Positions 1-47,195 of a stretch of DNA of 64,000 nt are shown here, piece after piece (position 1 is the stretch's first letter; the number at the start of each line of letters is the position of its first letter). The position numbers and the translations under genes were made by a program. The DNA lies in contig JAJTWR010000269.1 in assembly GCA_021613335.1 (NCBI GenBank), forward strand, positions 760,001 to 824,000, written 5' to 3'. Below the pieces are notes generated by a model. The model worked only from the letters and a program-made list of their open reading frames with translations, did not search any database and was not told the origin of the DNA. This DNA comes from Whitmania pigra. Its lineage: Eukaryota > Annelida > Clitellata > Hirudinida > Haemopidae.

Positions 1-1498
1 ATTTTATATAAAAAAACAATTTGTTTCGTTTTTATTTAAAACAAAATTAATGATTATTTTGCTGGAATTAAAATTTAAAGTCATCAATAAACAACTGACT
101 ACAAACTTCATTTTGTAAACCTTTTCGTGAATCAACAACATTTTTAACTTGTTGTTTAATTATCATTTCTATTTTTAAAGTTTTCAATTTCTGCAGATTT
201 TTCCGGATTTTTTTATTTAAATGAAACTTTATTCTGAAAATAATAAATTTGAATATTTAAATATTATTGCCATTACTTAAACTTTTTCATTCAACTATGT
301 CCTGGAAATATCACTCAGCAATTTTAGTTACAATTTTAAAAGCAAATTGAAAAATTTTAGTTTTAATTCCAGAATAATCATCTGTTATTTTAGTAGAATC
401 TCCTCCGGACACAGTAACAACAACAACAACATAAAACAAATATTCTAAAATTAAAAAATTAAATTTAATAATAATATTAATAATAATAATGTATTAGAAA
501 GCATGATCAGAATCTTTTCTTATTATAAGTCTAAAATCATTGTCCTTCCAACAGAAATAAATTATCATCAAGGGACTTTCTATAAAGAGAATATTGCAAA
601 TCAATGATTTTTATTGCCAAAGCACCAGAAACTGTTAAGAAACCGCAAGGCAACATCTTTAGAGAAGCTTTCTATTGAAATGAAACAAACATCCACAAGA
701 AGAATCAATATCCCTGAATATGAAAGGATTGCTTTACTGTAAGCATGTCGACCTCACAAGATTTCAAAAAGGGAATGTTTTCATTTTATATAAATTTTTA
801 AAAATTTTTACAAAATATTAGAAATTGTTGCAAATTATTAAAAATTGTTAAAAAGTAATAAAAAATTTTTGAAAATCATTTAAAATTGTTAAAAATTATT
901 AAAAATTGTTTTGCTTTGAAAAAAATATATATACACTAATTCTTAACAAATTTACAGTTTGCATCAAAAAAGATATAAGAAATGTCAGTCCATTCATAGA
1001 AAATTAGATTCTCTAGTTATTAATTATTTTTTCGTGAATTTATTTACAATATGTTGCAACCTGATTACTAATTGATTGTTTTTTAAAGTTAAATTAATGA
1101 TCTAAATAATAAATCGTTAACTATTTAAATAAATCCACAGAAAATCATTATACATTATTATGTCATTAATTAATTAATTGCAATTATAAATTATTTATTC
1201 ACCAAATTAACTTCAGATACGCGAGGTTGCAAAACTCTTTAAGACAATTTATTCGGATATTGTTTTCATTTATTTGCAATTAAATAAAAAATTAAACAAT
1301 AATAACTAATAGTTTGTTTATTATTTTTGTTCAACAATTTACGTAACCTTATTTATTACTGTACCAGTATTACTATCCATCGCACTGACATTACCTTGAC
1401 GAGCCACGTGCATAAATGCAGGTGAAGTTCGATCACCTGGATTGTTTGGTGCTCTGTTGGCGCTGAGTCAGTCTTCTGACAGATTTGTTGCAAGAATC
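1..1498. other. AT-rich flank, no gene seen
   Basis: No open frame with codon-like composition or splice signals was found on either strand. The stretch is A/T homopolymer-rich. Between about 790 and 910 it contains a loose array of degenerate units of the type AAATTATTAAAAATTGTT, which looks like low-complexity drift rather than a functional array. Confidence 0.5.
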
Positions 1499-7625
<6,127 letters not shown>

Positions 7626-7652
7626 TCTTAAGCTGACGAAGCCATCGAAGGT

Positions 7653-7695
7653 GTTTATTTATTCGATTAAAATCCGTTGCGTAAGATAATTTTCC
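7653..7695 (+). repeat. short dispersed repeat, copy 2 (partial)
   Basis: TTTATTTATTCGATTAAAAT followed by CCGTTGCGTAAGAT matches the copy at 6000-6055. It lies just downstream of the arrestin-domain stop codon, probably inside its 3' UTR. Confidence 0.5.
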
Positions 7696-7786
7696 ACCAA
7701 GGTGTTTCCGAGTTTATTAATTATGTTAATTATTTGTGTTTTTCGTTGACTCCCTAGGGGTCAGCAATGATGCTGGACACCTGGGG

Positions 7787-7792
7787 AATAAA
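7787..7792 (+). promoter_or_regulatory. candidate poly(A) signal of the arrestin-domain gene
   Basis: AATAAA lies 162 bp after the stop codon at 7623-7625, inside a more GC-rich patch. It is the first canonical hexamer that I see downstream. Confidence 0.4.
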
Positions 7793-8654
7793 AAGAAAAA
7801 AATAACTGGCGTCACGTGTCACCCAGCCCATGCCCAAACATTCTTATTCGGATATTAAATAATTTATAATTTAACTTTGCTTGATTAAATGTTTGTTAGA
7901 CTTCCCAGAAATTATTGCATATTTTATTTTCAGTGTTGAAATCTGTTTAGATAACAACGTGGTGACATACACTTCTAACTGAACCACATTCACAGCCATT
8001 GCCTCAGCCATCAGACAAAAACAATACAAAACATTTGGCAGATAAATAGTTATTCAAGAAAAAGTAAAATAACAAAAGTCCTGGAATGATGGAATGAAGA
8101 CATCATAAACAATAGAATCTTCATCATGGAAACCAATCAAACTTTACCAAAATCAAACAACAATAACAATTTGATTAGTAAGCAACTGCTACTGCTCATC
8201 AGAAGCTCCGCAATTTTTATTTATTTTTATTTATAAGAGAGTTGAAAGAGAGTTAAGTAATAGTTAAGTACATCAGCTTCAACACCATCCATTCACAATG
8301 CATTCTTTCAATTCATGTTAAACCATCTTTTGCAGAACATGATGAAGGCAGCACCAGGCACAAAAATAGATATTGAAGTAAAAATGACATTAATTTGAGT
8401 TGTTATTCAAGCATTCATAAACCCAAATACAAGGACTACATCCTCCTTGCACAAACACATTTGAATGACATCTCGAGGGCAGCATAACTAATTTGGCTCG
8501 TTTAAAACGAAGCAAATTCAGTCAGAATATTTTTTGCAGTATATATTTTATAATATATTTGCAGTAATGAACAAAACAAAGATAACAAAAATAAATGCGA
8601 ATCCGCACGCGAGGTCCTCGGAATCATTTTTGCTCGTGGAAATCCCTGCCGCTC
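7793..8654. other. intergenic, between convergent gene ends
   Basis: This stretch separates two convergent genes. No coding signal was found. Several TTTATT hexamers, which read AATAAA on the minus strand, lie near 8217-8235 and could polyadenylate the GH27 gene. Confidence 0.5.
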
Positions 8655-11600
8655 TCACTTAGGAACAGCTTTGCCGAAGAAAACTCCGGACGGATTGACG
8701 TCGACGGTAAATGGGTCATCGGGTTCGAAGTATCCGATCTCTCGGCCGCTGAACACCTCTGAGATTTTGTATCCTTTCGGATTCAAAAAGTTGAGGGCGC
8801 TCAGTTTGATCGAGAACCTCTGAGGAGTTTCGTCGCCGGTGCTGAGGAAGGCAAATCCGAACGTTCCTTCAGGCAGCAACGGACGAGTCCAAACTTGAAT
8901 GTCGCCTCGCTGGTCGCATTTAGACGCGGCAAAAAACAACATTTCATCGACTAATCGATAGATCAACCAATCAAACATCCGTAATGATAATAACAGTTAA
9001 TAAATAATCCATCTTTAATAAAAATAAACTTACCTGCAAAATCTTCTTCCCTGGTTTTCCCATCTTGTCCTGATTGATAGCAATTGCTCCCTTGTTGAGC
9101 AGAATTTCCCTCGAGGAGGGCCTGATTGTGGTGAGGTCAACTGACATCACCAGAGGTGAAGGCATGAGGCTCCAAATGGCCATCTGGGCTCTCTCCTGAT
9201 CATGGCTGAGCCCGAAGTTCCCAATGATAAGCTGCGGATGATCGCAAGGAAGAATTTTAAGAACTCGGCAATGATAGAAGTACTAAAAATGTTTCTACGT
9301 GTATATCAAGCATTTGAAATGTTTTACAAATATTAAACATGTATTTACATGTTTACTATTACTGAAATTAATTTTGCTTTTTATTTACAAAAGATTAAAA
9401 ATTTTGTTAAAGAATATTAAAGAAATTTTGTGTTTAAATCATGTTAATGTGGTTTTGCCCCCTTCCTCCCATGGTCCGTTAATTCTAATTACAAGTCGAT
9501 CACAACAATCGCACGGTTATTAGCTATAATGACATTCTGAACGTGCCTTGACACTTTACATGCTACAATCACCATCACCACCACCGTCATCATCATCAAC
9601 ACGGCTACTATTGTCGTAAACATCGCCTTAATCGTTACGAACGTGCCAGACCGACCCACCGTGTCCGCGTCGTAAAAGCTTCCCGGTCCGATGACTTTGG
9701 TGAAGTTGGTTCTGTCTTCCCCCTCGCAGTCGACGATGCTGATGAGACTCTCCCACGAGTCGTCGATGTCGTGACAGTTCCTGAACGTGTTGCAGTGCTT
9801 CGCGACCAGCGCGTAGTCGGGCTGTCGAAAGGCGAACGGTCGATTGAATTGGATTGGTAAGAAAAATTATCGATCGATTGATCGATTGATTGATTGAGGA
9901 GAAGGTATATATCAGTAAATTAATAAGCAATGGTCTAAAGAGAAAAGATGGATGGAAGGTTAGGTGGATGGGATGCTGGGTGGATCGATCAATGGTGAGC
10001 TTTGATGCAGATTAGTGACGACAGCACGATGTTTAAAACTACGATGATGATGATGACAATGATGACAATTCTGGTGATGAGATCACTGATTTAAGAAGAC
10101 TCAAGCATAAAACTAAATATAGAATGTGACACAATAATATGCTGTCATTGATCAAATTATTCAATCTACTAAACAATTTATGCTGTCATCGATAAAATTA
10201 TTATTCAATCTGCCAAACCGTTTATGCTGTCATCGATAAAATTATTATTCGATCTGCCAAACCGTTTATGCTGTCATCGATAAAATTATTCAATCTACAA
10301 AACTGCTAACATTATACTAACATTTTTCTTGACATATTCCTGGTAACAAGGCCAGTCGCAGTGGTATACCATGGGTCGACCTGTCTTGTTCAAATATCTG
10401 CCCATCTCTGGGTAGGCTAAAAGTAATTTTGGAGTTTTGAAATGTAGCTTTTAACAAATTTTAATTCTGATGTTAAATTCTATTAAATTAGAAATAGGAT
10501 ATTTTGCTTTTTAAGTCGTTTGGCTGTTTGGCTTCCAATGAAATTGTTAAATTACGGTGATGGACACTTTAACTACTGTAGTTATTAACTACATTTTCAG
10601 TAGTTATAAATGATTTTGTTTTCATGTAGTTTTTGAAAATAATTAATTATAACTTTACTTAGAGTTATTTAACTATCTTCAAAACTGACTGAAACAGAAA
10701 CATTGATAAAAAAAATGCTAGATAATCTAAAAATTAAAAATCAAACAATGTCTATTAATTTTAATGAAATACATCAATTACTTTTAGGAATTTATTGATT
10801 GAATTAGTATTTCGAGACTTTGCAATTCACAAATTTAATTTAGACTCAAATAAAAGAATCCAATCAACTTTATTTACAAAGAAACAAGAGACAAACCGAG
10901 GTGATACTTATCGATGTCGTAGTAGCATCCGTCCAATTTTAGAAAGTCCACCGTCCACTCGGCAAAGGTTTTGGCGTCCTTCTCGAAATGGAACTCGGAG
11001 CCAGGAAAACCTGCGCAAGACATGTGTCCGATGTCCGAATAAATGCCGAACTTCAGTCCTTTGCTGTGGATCTGAAGAACGAACGGAGTGGATTAACATG
11101 CTGTAATATCTGCAGAACTGCCCAAATTATGGAGAATTTCCTTCAATTAAGAGTTAGAGTTGTGATTAATGTCTTGGTATAGTTACAGGGTTTATTAATT
11201 GCAGCATAACTTAAAAATAGATTTCTTGTTGTTGAATTCGTACACCCTGGCACGTTGTAATTAGTCTTTAAAGTGTTACCATTCAATTACTTCATGATCC
11301 CCTGCTACTGCATAAGTTAAAATTAAACACAATAATCCACAAGATTTCAGCTTACATAATCAGCCAGCTTTTTAATTCCGTTTGGGAATCTCTTCGGATC
11401 AGCTTGAAGTCTGTCATCGGCATCTCTCGTTGGTGCTTGCCAACAGTCGTCGATCATCAGGTAATTGTAGCCAGCTGCCAGGTAGCCTCCCTTCACCATT
11501 TCATCTGCCATTCTCATGAACAGTCCTTCGCTAAAAGTTTAGAAAATCATTTGCACTTTAAGTTTCAAGTTTTGAACTGAAATGTAACTCTAGTTGCACT

Positions 11601-11763
11601 CATCTTCTCACCTTATGCAATCGTCTGGATAGTTATCGCAGTCCACTGTGCATCTGTACCGCTCCCAGCTCAACCACCCCATCAGAGGAGTTCTACCCAA
11701 ACCGTTGTCGAGAGAAGAAACAGTACAAACAAGAAGCAAACCAATGCAAACCGCTGACAACAT
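8655..11763 (-). CDS. GH27 alpha-galactosidase / alpha-N-acetylgalactosaminidase
   Basis: Retaining glycosidase that removes terminal alpha-linked Gal or GalNAc, normally lysosomal. Seven exons on the minus strand have perfect phase: 11612-11763, 11356-11530, 10897-11071, 10322-10416, 9660-9821, 9034-9231, 8655-8909, giving 403 aa, the usual family length. A signal peptide ([17 protein letters not shown]) precedes [19 protein letters not shown]. Other family motifs are [30 protein letters not shown] and CAGFPGS. The predicted nucleophile is D156 in FLKLDGCY and the acid/base is D217 in [27 protein letters not shown] leads into the C-terminal beta domain, which ends AVPK. Residues that set specificity are unusual: D188 and C191 in CDWPCY, against Ser/Ala in human NAGA and Glu/Leu in human GLA. 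Substrate preference therefore cannot be assigned. The start is the ATG that opens the signal peptide; a longer in-frame extension has no support. Confidence 0.95.
10141..10310. repeat. 44-bp minisatellite, about four units
   Basis: The string GCTGTCATCGATAAAATTAT recurs at 10182, 10226 and 10270, with a diverged first copy at 10141 (spacings 41, 44 and 44 bp). Each unit includes CAATCTGCCAAACCGTTTAT or a variant. It lies in intron 4 of the GH27 gene, ending about 12 bp from the exon 4 donor. Confidence 0.85.
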
Positions 11764-14700
11764 TTCCGAGGTAAAACACTCCAATAGGAGTTTATTCACA
11801 AAATGTCTGTTGGATATTTTCAATTTAATACGACAGCTCCAATTAATAACGCAATCGCAAAAGCAAATCTAAACTCCGAGCGTCTCCTAACACGTCCCCG
11901 TATCAACCTAACTAGTAATTAATTATGTAGAGCTTAAAATAGTTGTCAAAACTAGGTCAATCAATGATTAAATATCATTCGATCCACAGCCGCAACTCGT
12001 ATTTTTCAGATGTCTTATTTTCTGGTTGAAATACAATGTTCACAAAAAAGTTATTTAGTAGTGAGAAATTTATTTTACGTACTGATGAATATCGGCTAGA
12101 AAAAATTTCTTATCTACTATTTACTATTTAGACATGATAGAGCATATGTATTTGGAAAATGTTTGTTTAAAAAACGTGGCATTACAAAAATTATTTAGTT
12201 AAGTATTAGAATGTTATTGCGTTTCTTGAGCCATTTTTTTTCACCAACCGTGATTCAATAATTATAATCTGGAGCATATTCTAGGTGAATGAAATAAACG
12301 TGGACAGTTGGCCAAATAAAATGCTTTTCCGTGCACACACATCTCTCATTTTAAAATGTTGGCCATTTAGCCTGAAGTATTAAATGCGATTAAATGTTAC
12401 TTGAAATGAACCAAGGGCATATAACCAATTCCATTCGCATGCAAAATGCCCTCAAGTACTTGCGACGCTTTTCGTAATATTTTTTTTAGTGATAATCAAA
12501 TTTTATTAAATCTCTTCTTCATTCAAAATTTTGACAAAATTTTAGTGAAATTCATGAAACACGAAATCGTATTCTATGCAATAATGAAATTGTTGAACAT
12601 CCAGGCTTCAGCTAACAAGTTTTAATACGTTGTAATTTGAGGCAACGAACGAAAACTTTAAAATGCAACTGCTTTTCGTTAATGGAAAAATGAAAATTCT
12701 CCAATTATCACGGATATCTTAAGAATCCTTTAACAATGGAAGGAAGCAAGATCAATAATTATTCATCCATGACTGTGAACTTTTAGCTTATTCAACAACT
12801 TATTATAACGTCCATGGAAATAATAAACGCATAATGACACCGATAAGAATGGCTAAATAATTGATTTCTATTGGAAGACTCGAGACTAGTAAAACACCCA
12901 CAAAACGACGATGCTCTTAAAAATAGAAATATCGTTTAAATCCTGGAAAAGTCAAAACGAGCCGATGACGTCATTTAATTACGAGAAGATGAGACAAGTT
13001 GAAGTCAAAATTTGTGAATTTCAGGAAAAAAATCAGGAAAAGACGCTAAAACGTTCTGAAATTTAATGAAAGCTCGTGAATAAAGCAAAGTATTTTCCAT
13101 CTCGGGACAAACTGGACAATATTTTTTGGACGATCGGAATGTCTATAAAAACTGTCGAAACGAAATATCATAGACGATTACATCTAGCTAAAATGTTAAT
13201 ATCTAGTAGTAACGAACCAACCACATGCACACGTAACATTTACGAAAGACAAGTGAATTGTGTGGTCGCCGGATAATGATGACTCTGCAGATGAAGTTAC
13301 AAACGAAAGGGAAAGCTGCATTTCTGAGCCAGTTAGAATAAATTTAGAAATTTTTGTGATGTTACGAGAACATTCATAAAAGATAAAAAAACGGACATTT
13401 GACTTTCAAAAGTCGATCTTAAATTCTGCAAAGGAGTCGGTAATTTCATTTCACAGCAACTTTAAAGAACGACGAATTGTTATTGCATCTCCAGGAGCAA
13501 CACGCCTGCCTTAAATACCTCCGCAATTCATGCGCAATCTTTTAAAATTCAAAAAGACGAAATGATGAATGACCTCCTCACCTCAAATAAGACGACGTCC
13601 TTTGTAATTCTTGACTCAATGACCCAGAACGAGAAATTGTTCGATCAGAATGATCTTTCAGTTTCGAGAGCGGGAAATTGCAGACTGACAAGTATAAGAA
13701 TGAGGAGATTTACAAAAATATCACATAGGCTAGAAAGAAAATGGAGCAACTAAAGTGACTAGTACCCATGAAACAATCAGTAGTTAATTATTCTCATATT
13801 TACAAAATTCTTTCTAAACATTGAAAAGATTCCGAGAGGAAGAAAATCTGCCAAGTATTTTGGTCAACGTGTCGCTCAAGTACAAGTCTAAGAATTCAGA
13901 GCTTCTTAACTCGTCATGACACAGGTTATCGTCGAACTTATGTTATCTTTGCCAATCAGGTTCTGAAACTCTGCCACTTCCTCAATAAGTCCATTCTCCA
14001 GCTCTCTCTCAGTTGAAATGCTTCTCTCAGAAGTCCCGGGCATTTAAAAGGAAAGAGGAAGACAGAGTCGAAGACAAAGAAACCAAAGCGGTGGCAAAAC
14101 CTGCGTCTCTAGGTTACTATTCGTCGAGAAGATCAGTTTTACGAGTTGAGGATGTTAACGACACTTCTCGATGGAATGAGTAGTGAATTATGGCGTAGCG
14201 AAACAGCAAGTTATCGACAATGGCCCACGCTCGTCGACGAATAATAAATATTATTACGAGTAGCTCCACGAATTAAAAGTTATTGTTCATCTCATCTTGT
14301 CTTCGAATCTCACGTTATCGCGACTTACTACGATCTAAGAGAAAACTAGAGATATTTGAAGAGTAAATGCTGACCGCTTTACGGCAAAACCCTCTAAAAA
14401 TAGAAACAAATGAAAAAATAGTCGCAGCACTGCTAACATTTATCATCTTGAGACGGTTCGAAGAGTGACGAAAGCCAAGTAGTTCGGCTAAGAACTCTAG
14501 TTAAAGTCGTTCTGGCTTCTCTTTGGTAGAATCTGTAAAAAGGCACATGCGCCCTGCTTGTCCTCACCATGTTCTATTGTCTCGACAAGTCCTTGCCAGG
14601 CGCCTCAATGTTTTGCCGGTTATTGGAAGTTTACAGATGACAAATCGCCAGTTGTGGCGACGGCAAAGCAGTCGCGTGTTCATAATGAAAGATTGATGGC

Positions 14701-14795
14701 GTAATCACCGCACCGAAGACAACATGCCGATGTGAAACTTGCTATGCGGACGTCTTTGTTTCAATCTAACTGGCATCGCGAACCTCGAAAATAAC

Positions 14796-14833
<38 letters not shown>

Positions 14834-15073
14834 GAAGCGACCATTTTTAGAATCAAAAAGTTTAAATCGTCGCCTCGAATGCAGAATGCCTCTACTAAAT
14901 TTTAAGTGCATTTGCCCTCGATTCTAACAACAAACGTGAAAGCTGAACTCCAGTGGAGAGTTACTGAAAGTGACAAATTCTACCCGTTTAATCGGCCGCC
15001 ACACAGACTTCGAATGCGTCGACGTCCACAGCAGAGAGCGACGCTTTTGTAAGACAGCATAACTGAGAATCTG
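11764..15073. other. intergenic: Ca2+ ATPase 3' region and GH27 promoter side
   Basis: No convincing exon was found. The part above about 13.3 kb is richer in G+C and is probably the 3' UTR and downstream flank of the long Ca2+ ATPase transcript. The part below about 12.5 kb should contain the GH27 promoter. Short open frames here have no splice or codon support. Confidence 0.45.
14801..14829. repeat. (GA)n dinucleotide repeat
   Basis: About 14 GA units, probably in the 3' UTR of the distal Ca2+ ATPase transcript. Confidence 0.9.
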
Positions 15074-43761
<28,688 letters not shown>

Positions 43762-43911
43762 GGTTGCTGGTGCGTAAGACTTGGTCTTGTCAGTAAGGAT
43801 GGAAGTTTTAGTCGATTTAATTCTTTTGTTCTATCTTCAACACGCCTTAGTCTAGTTTCATAAATTCTCGTTTCAGTATTCAACTGCCATCAAACTGTCA
43901 ACTTAGATGCT
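43762..43911 (-). other. PMCA 5' UTR portion of the first coding exon
   Basis: A long pyrimidine tract and TTTCATTTCAG put an acceptor at 43912-43913, so the exon with the start codon probably begins at 43911 with about 150 nt of leader. The promoter and at least one noncoding exon should then lie further right. The ATG at 43759-43761 has ACC before it, and it is the first ATG in this exon in its frame. Confidence 0.5.
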
Positions 43912-46182
43912 CTGAAATGAAAAAAAAAATATTTGTCATGTCACATAATGAATGGGACAAATTAAACAAGTATGTTACTTATGTGTGTAACTTATTATTA
44001 CATTTTACAAAACAATGGAAAATCTTACAAACAAATTGTTGTAAGTTAAAATCAAAGAAAATGAGAACCAAATAGAAGCCGTGCTGTATGACATACAAGT
44101 TGATTAAGGCAGCAAAATGGAATTTTATTGAATCATTCATTTGTCGGGAGTAAAAGTAAATCTCCAGATTTAGGAGGGCAGTAAAGATGCCTCATTGAAG
44201 GCAGAATAAGCGTATTTGTTGGTCTGTAGTTGAGCAATAATTCGCATCAGGAGGCAGCGGAGTCGTTTTATGCGCTAAGAAATTCTCTGCATGGAGGAAG
44301 AAAGCAAAGATATTTTTCCCTCCCAAACCAGGTCACAGAAACTGACCAGACAATTGGATCGATATGTATGCCCTCCTCGCCAGCATCATAAAGTTCTACA
44401 TTTACCGGGTCGTCTGACAACGAAATTGAGGTGTCTTGGAAAATATCGATGTAGCATAAACTGGGATTGCCAGTCGGCATGACCGCTGTTGTCGTAAATG
44501 CTTATAAATATTTATGATAAATACATTCATGTATTTCGTGTACCATTGAAATTTATTTGTGAAAAGTAAAAACTGAAAAACAATTTCGATGCACTGGAAA
44601 ACGATTTAGATATTTCGGGATTCCATGATCAAAGCTATCGCGTCTCGGTACAAAACAACAGTTCCCCAATTCATACTTTGAATTCAGAATCGATCCTAAT
44701 TTTGGTCTCAACAGCGCAATTTAAAATCGTTTGGAAGTCGGGAAAGAATTCGCACAAGTCTCAAATTAGCCGAGTCCATAACACGACCGTATAAAGTATA
44801 AAAAAAATAAGGAACCACATTTCAAATCAGTGGAAAAAATAAAACCTAGTAATTATTCCAGCACTTTCATCTCAGAACTCGAAATGCCACTTTGACCAAC
44901 GACTGGGGTCGAAATGCCTCCGAAATCTTTCATCATTCACTCAAGGATCAGTAGTTCTTCTGATGCACGATTGAATGAAGTTGCTGTGATATTTTCCAGT
45001 GGGAAATGATAAAAAAATCGCATTATGCAAAGGCGCGGTTCTTCTTCGTAGGAATGACGTGTCAAGAATTGTTGAATCTCCAATGTTTTGGCTGGAAAAT
45101 TGCTCATCGTGAACAAGCAGATGTTTCGTATCCCTATTTACGAAAATCGCTTGCATATGCATGTTGTCGACCAACAGAAAACGAAAAACACATTTCATGG
45201 GCCGAGATGTAAATCGATTTGTAATAACATTTTCCTGCAAATTTAGTTTTTTTTTACGTATTTATCTGAAAAATGCGGAATAAAAAGAGAAATCGTGTTG
45301 CTCATAAAAAGGAATGATGCATTCAAAGATGCGTTTCGTGTCAGTAAGCGAAATTTTCAAGCAGAATAATCTTGTTTGAATTACAAGATTATGTTATGGT
45401 TTATAATATTATTATTATCACTATTGCGACAAATAATTTTATTTTAAATAACATAAACAAAAGTTTATGAAGCCAACAAATGAAATAATTAACAATTGTA
45501 TATAAATTATAATAAAATCTCGATTTCACTGTGAACTATAACAGCCACCTAATGTGATCAATTTCAAAACCTGACAGAACCAAATAAAGACTTAGAATAT
45601 TCTATTTATTTCCTTCTTAAAACCAATTCCAAATCTCGCCATTTCAAGTCAAAACTTATGACGTCCACTGATGCTCCGTGAATTAATCATCTGATAATAT
45701 ATTAATATTCAACCGATATTCAACTAGCATGGATTTCTCTAGACAGATGCACTGTGAACAGGTGCGAGGCATGAGTAATGCGTGAGATGGCGCGCTTTTG
45801 GTTTGCACGTGTACATTGTATGTGAGACTTTCGCTGCTGCGGATGTTTTCAATTCAACGCCGTAATTTATATTAGCTAAGAAAATTTTTATGAGCTAATA
45901 AATTTTTTTTTTAATTAAATATGTTATTTATTGTGTTACATGCATTTTCTTGATTTCGCATAAATTCTATTGAAAATGTCACCATTTTTTAACAAATGCA
46001 GTAAAAAAAAAAATAGATTGAAAAAAGCGGAAAGGCTTTTTGCAACACCGTCAATACGGAAAATGTATTTCGAATAAAATAAATTCCTGCGCAAACAACG
46101 ACAACAAAATTTGCCGTTGAAAACCATAGTAACGTCCTCTAATTTTAGATTTGACTCGATTCGTAACAATTCCTTACCATCG

Positions 46183-46213
46183 ATGGTGGTGGTGGTGGTG
46201 ATGATGATGATGG

Positions 46214-46250
<37 letters not shown>
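46183..46250. repeat. (GGT)n/(GAT)n microsatellite
   Basis: A short GGT block runs into GAT units. A related CATCAC array follows at about 46430-46490 on the same strand as its complement. Confidence 0.9.
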
Positions 46251-46251
<1 letters not shown>

Positions 46252-46655
46252 AAGATGTTGATTGATGACCGCGATAAAGTCGGTTGCGATGATATCGGCA
46301 GATACCAGACTGAGATAGGAAGCCAAAAGCCGTAGTAGTACGTTTGCCTCCAGACAAACAGAGAGAGATTAAAAGAATCACGAAGTCTGGGATGGAGTGG
46401 GCTGCCTTCTAATTCTCTCAGGGTCCATTACCATCACCATCATCACCACCACCATCATCATCATCATCATCCCCAACATCATCAGTCTCATCATCACCTG
46501 CTTTCTTACGAATAAACAAGCCACACGTGTATCATGATTGTGAACAGGTGATGTGCAAGATTCTAATGAAACTCTTCTTCATTTGGTTGTGAGGACTTAA
46601 GATTAGATTTTGACTACTGAATGTTGATTGCTAATGAGTAACTTGTTTTATTTCT

Positions 46656-46656
<1 letters not shown>

Positions 46657-46697
<41 letters not shown>

Positions 46698-46729
46698 TAA
46701 TAATAATAATAATGATAATAATAATAATA

Positions 46730-46778
<49 letters not shown>

Positions 46779-46779
46779 C
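46657..46779. repeat. (AAT)n microsatellite
   Basis: AAT array broken by two ATAATA slips and one ATGATA. Confidence 0.95.
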
Positions 46780-47084
46780 ATTTATTACACTTATTATTAT
46801 ATTTATTTATTATTAATATTAATGCTGTTATTATTTTTATTTAGTATTACAATAAAATCAAATTACGTTGATCATAGCTCAAACAAGGATAGGCAACTTT
46901 GTTTTGTCTTGTTTTATGTTTTGAGACAGAGCAATTACGTTCGCACGTTGTAAGCATGTAGACCTGTAGTGCTCATGTCGACAGGTGTCTGAGTGAGTGC
47001 TGAAAACAAACGAGAAAACAAAGCGATGCGCAGGTTGTGAGGAGCTGGGAGTCGGCGGAAAAAATCCCTCTTCCATCCTCCGCA

Positions 47085-47195
47085 TCATCATCACAGTCAT
47101 CTTCATCATCATCATCAGCATAGTCATCTTCATCATCATCATCATCAGCATAGTCATCTTCATCATCACCATCACCACCACCATCATCATCGCCG
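47085..47195. repeat. (ATC)n repeat with a duplicated internal block
   Basis: ATC units include the block CAGCATAGTCATCTTCATCA twice (near 47117 and 47149), a local tandem duplication inside the microsatellite. Confidence 0.85.
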
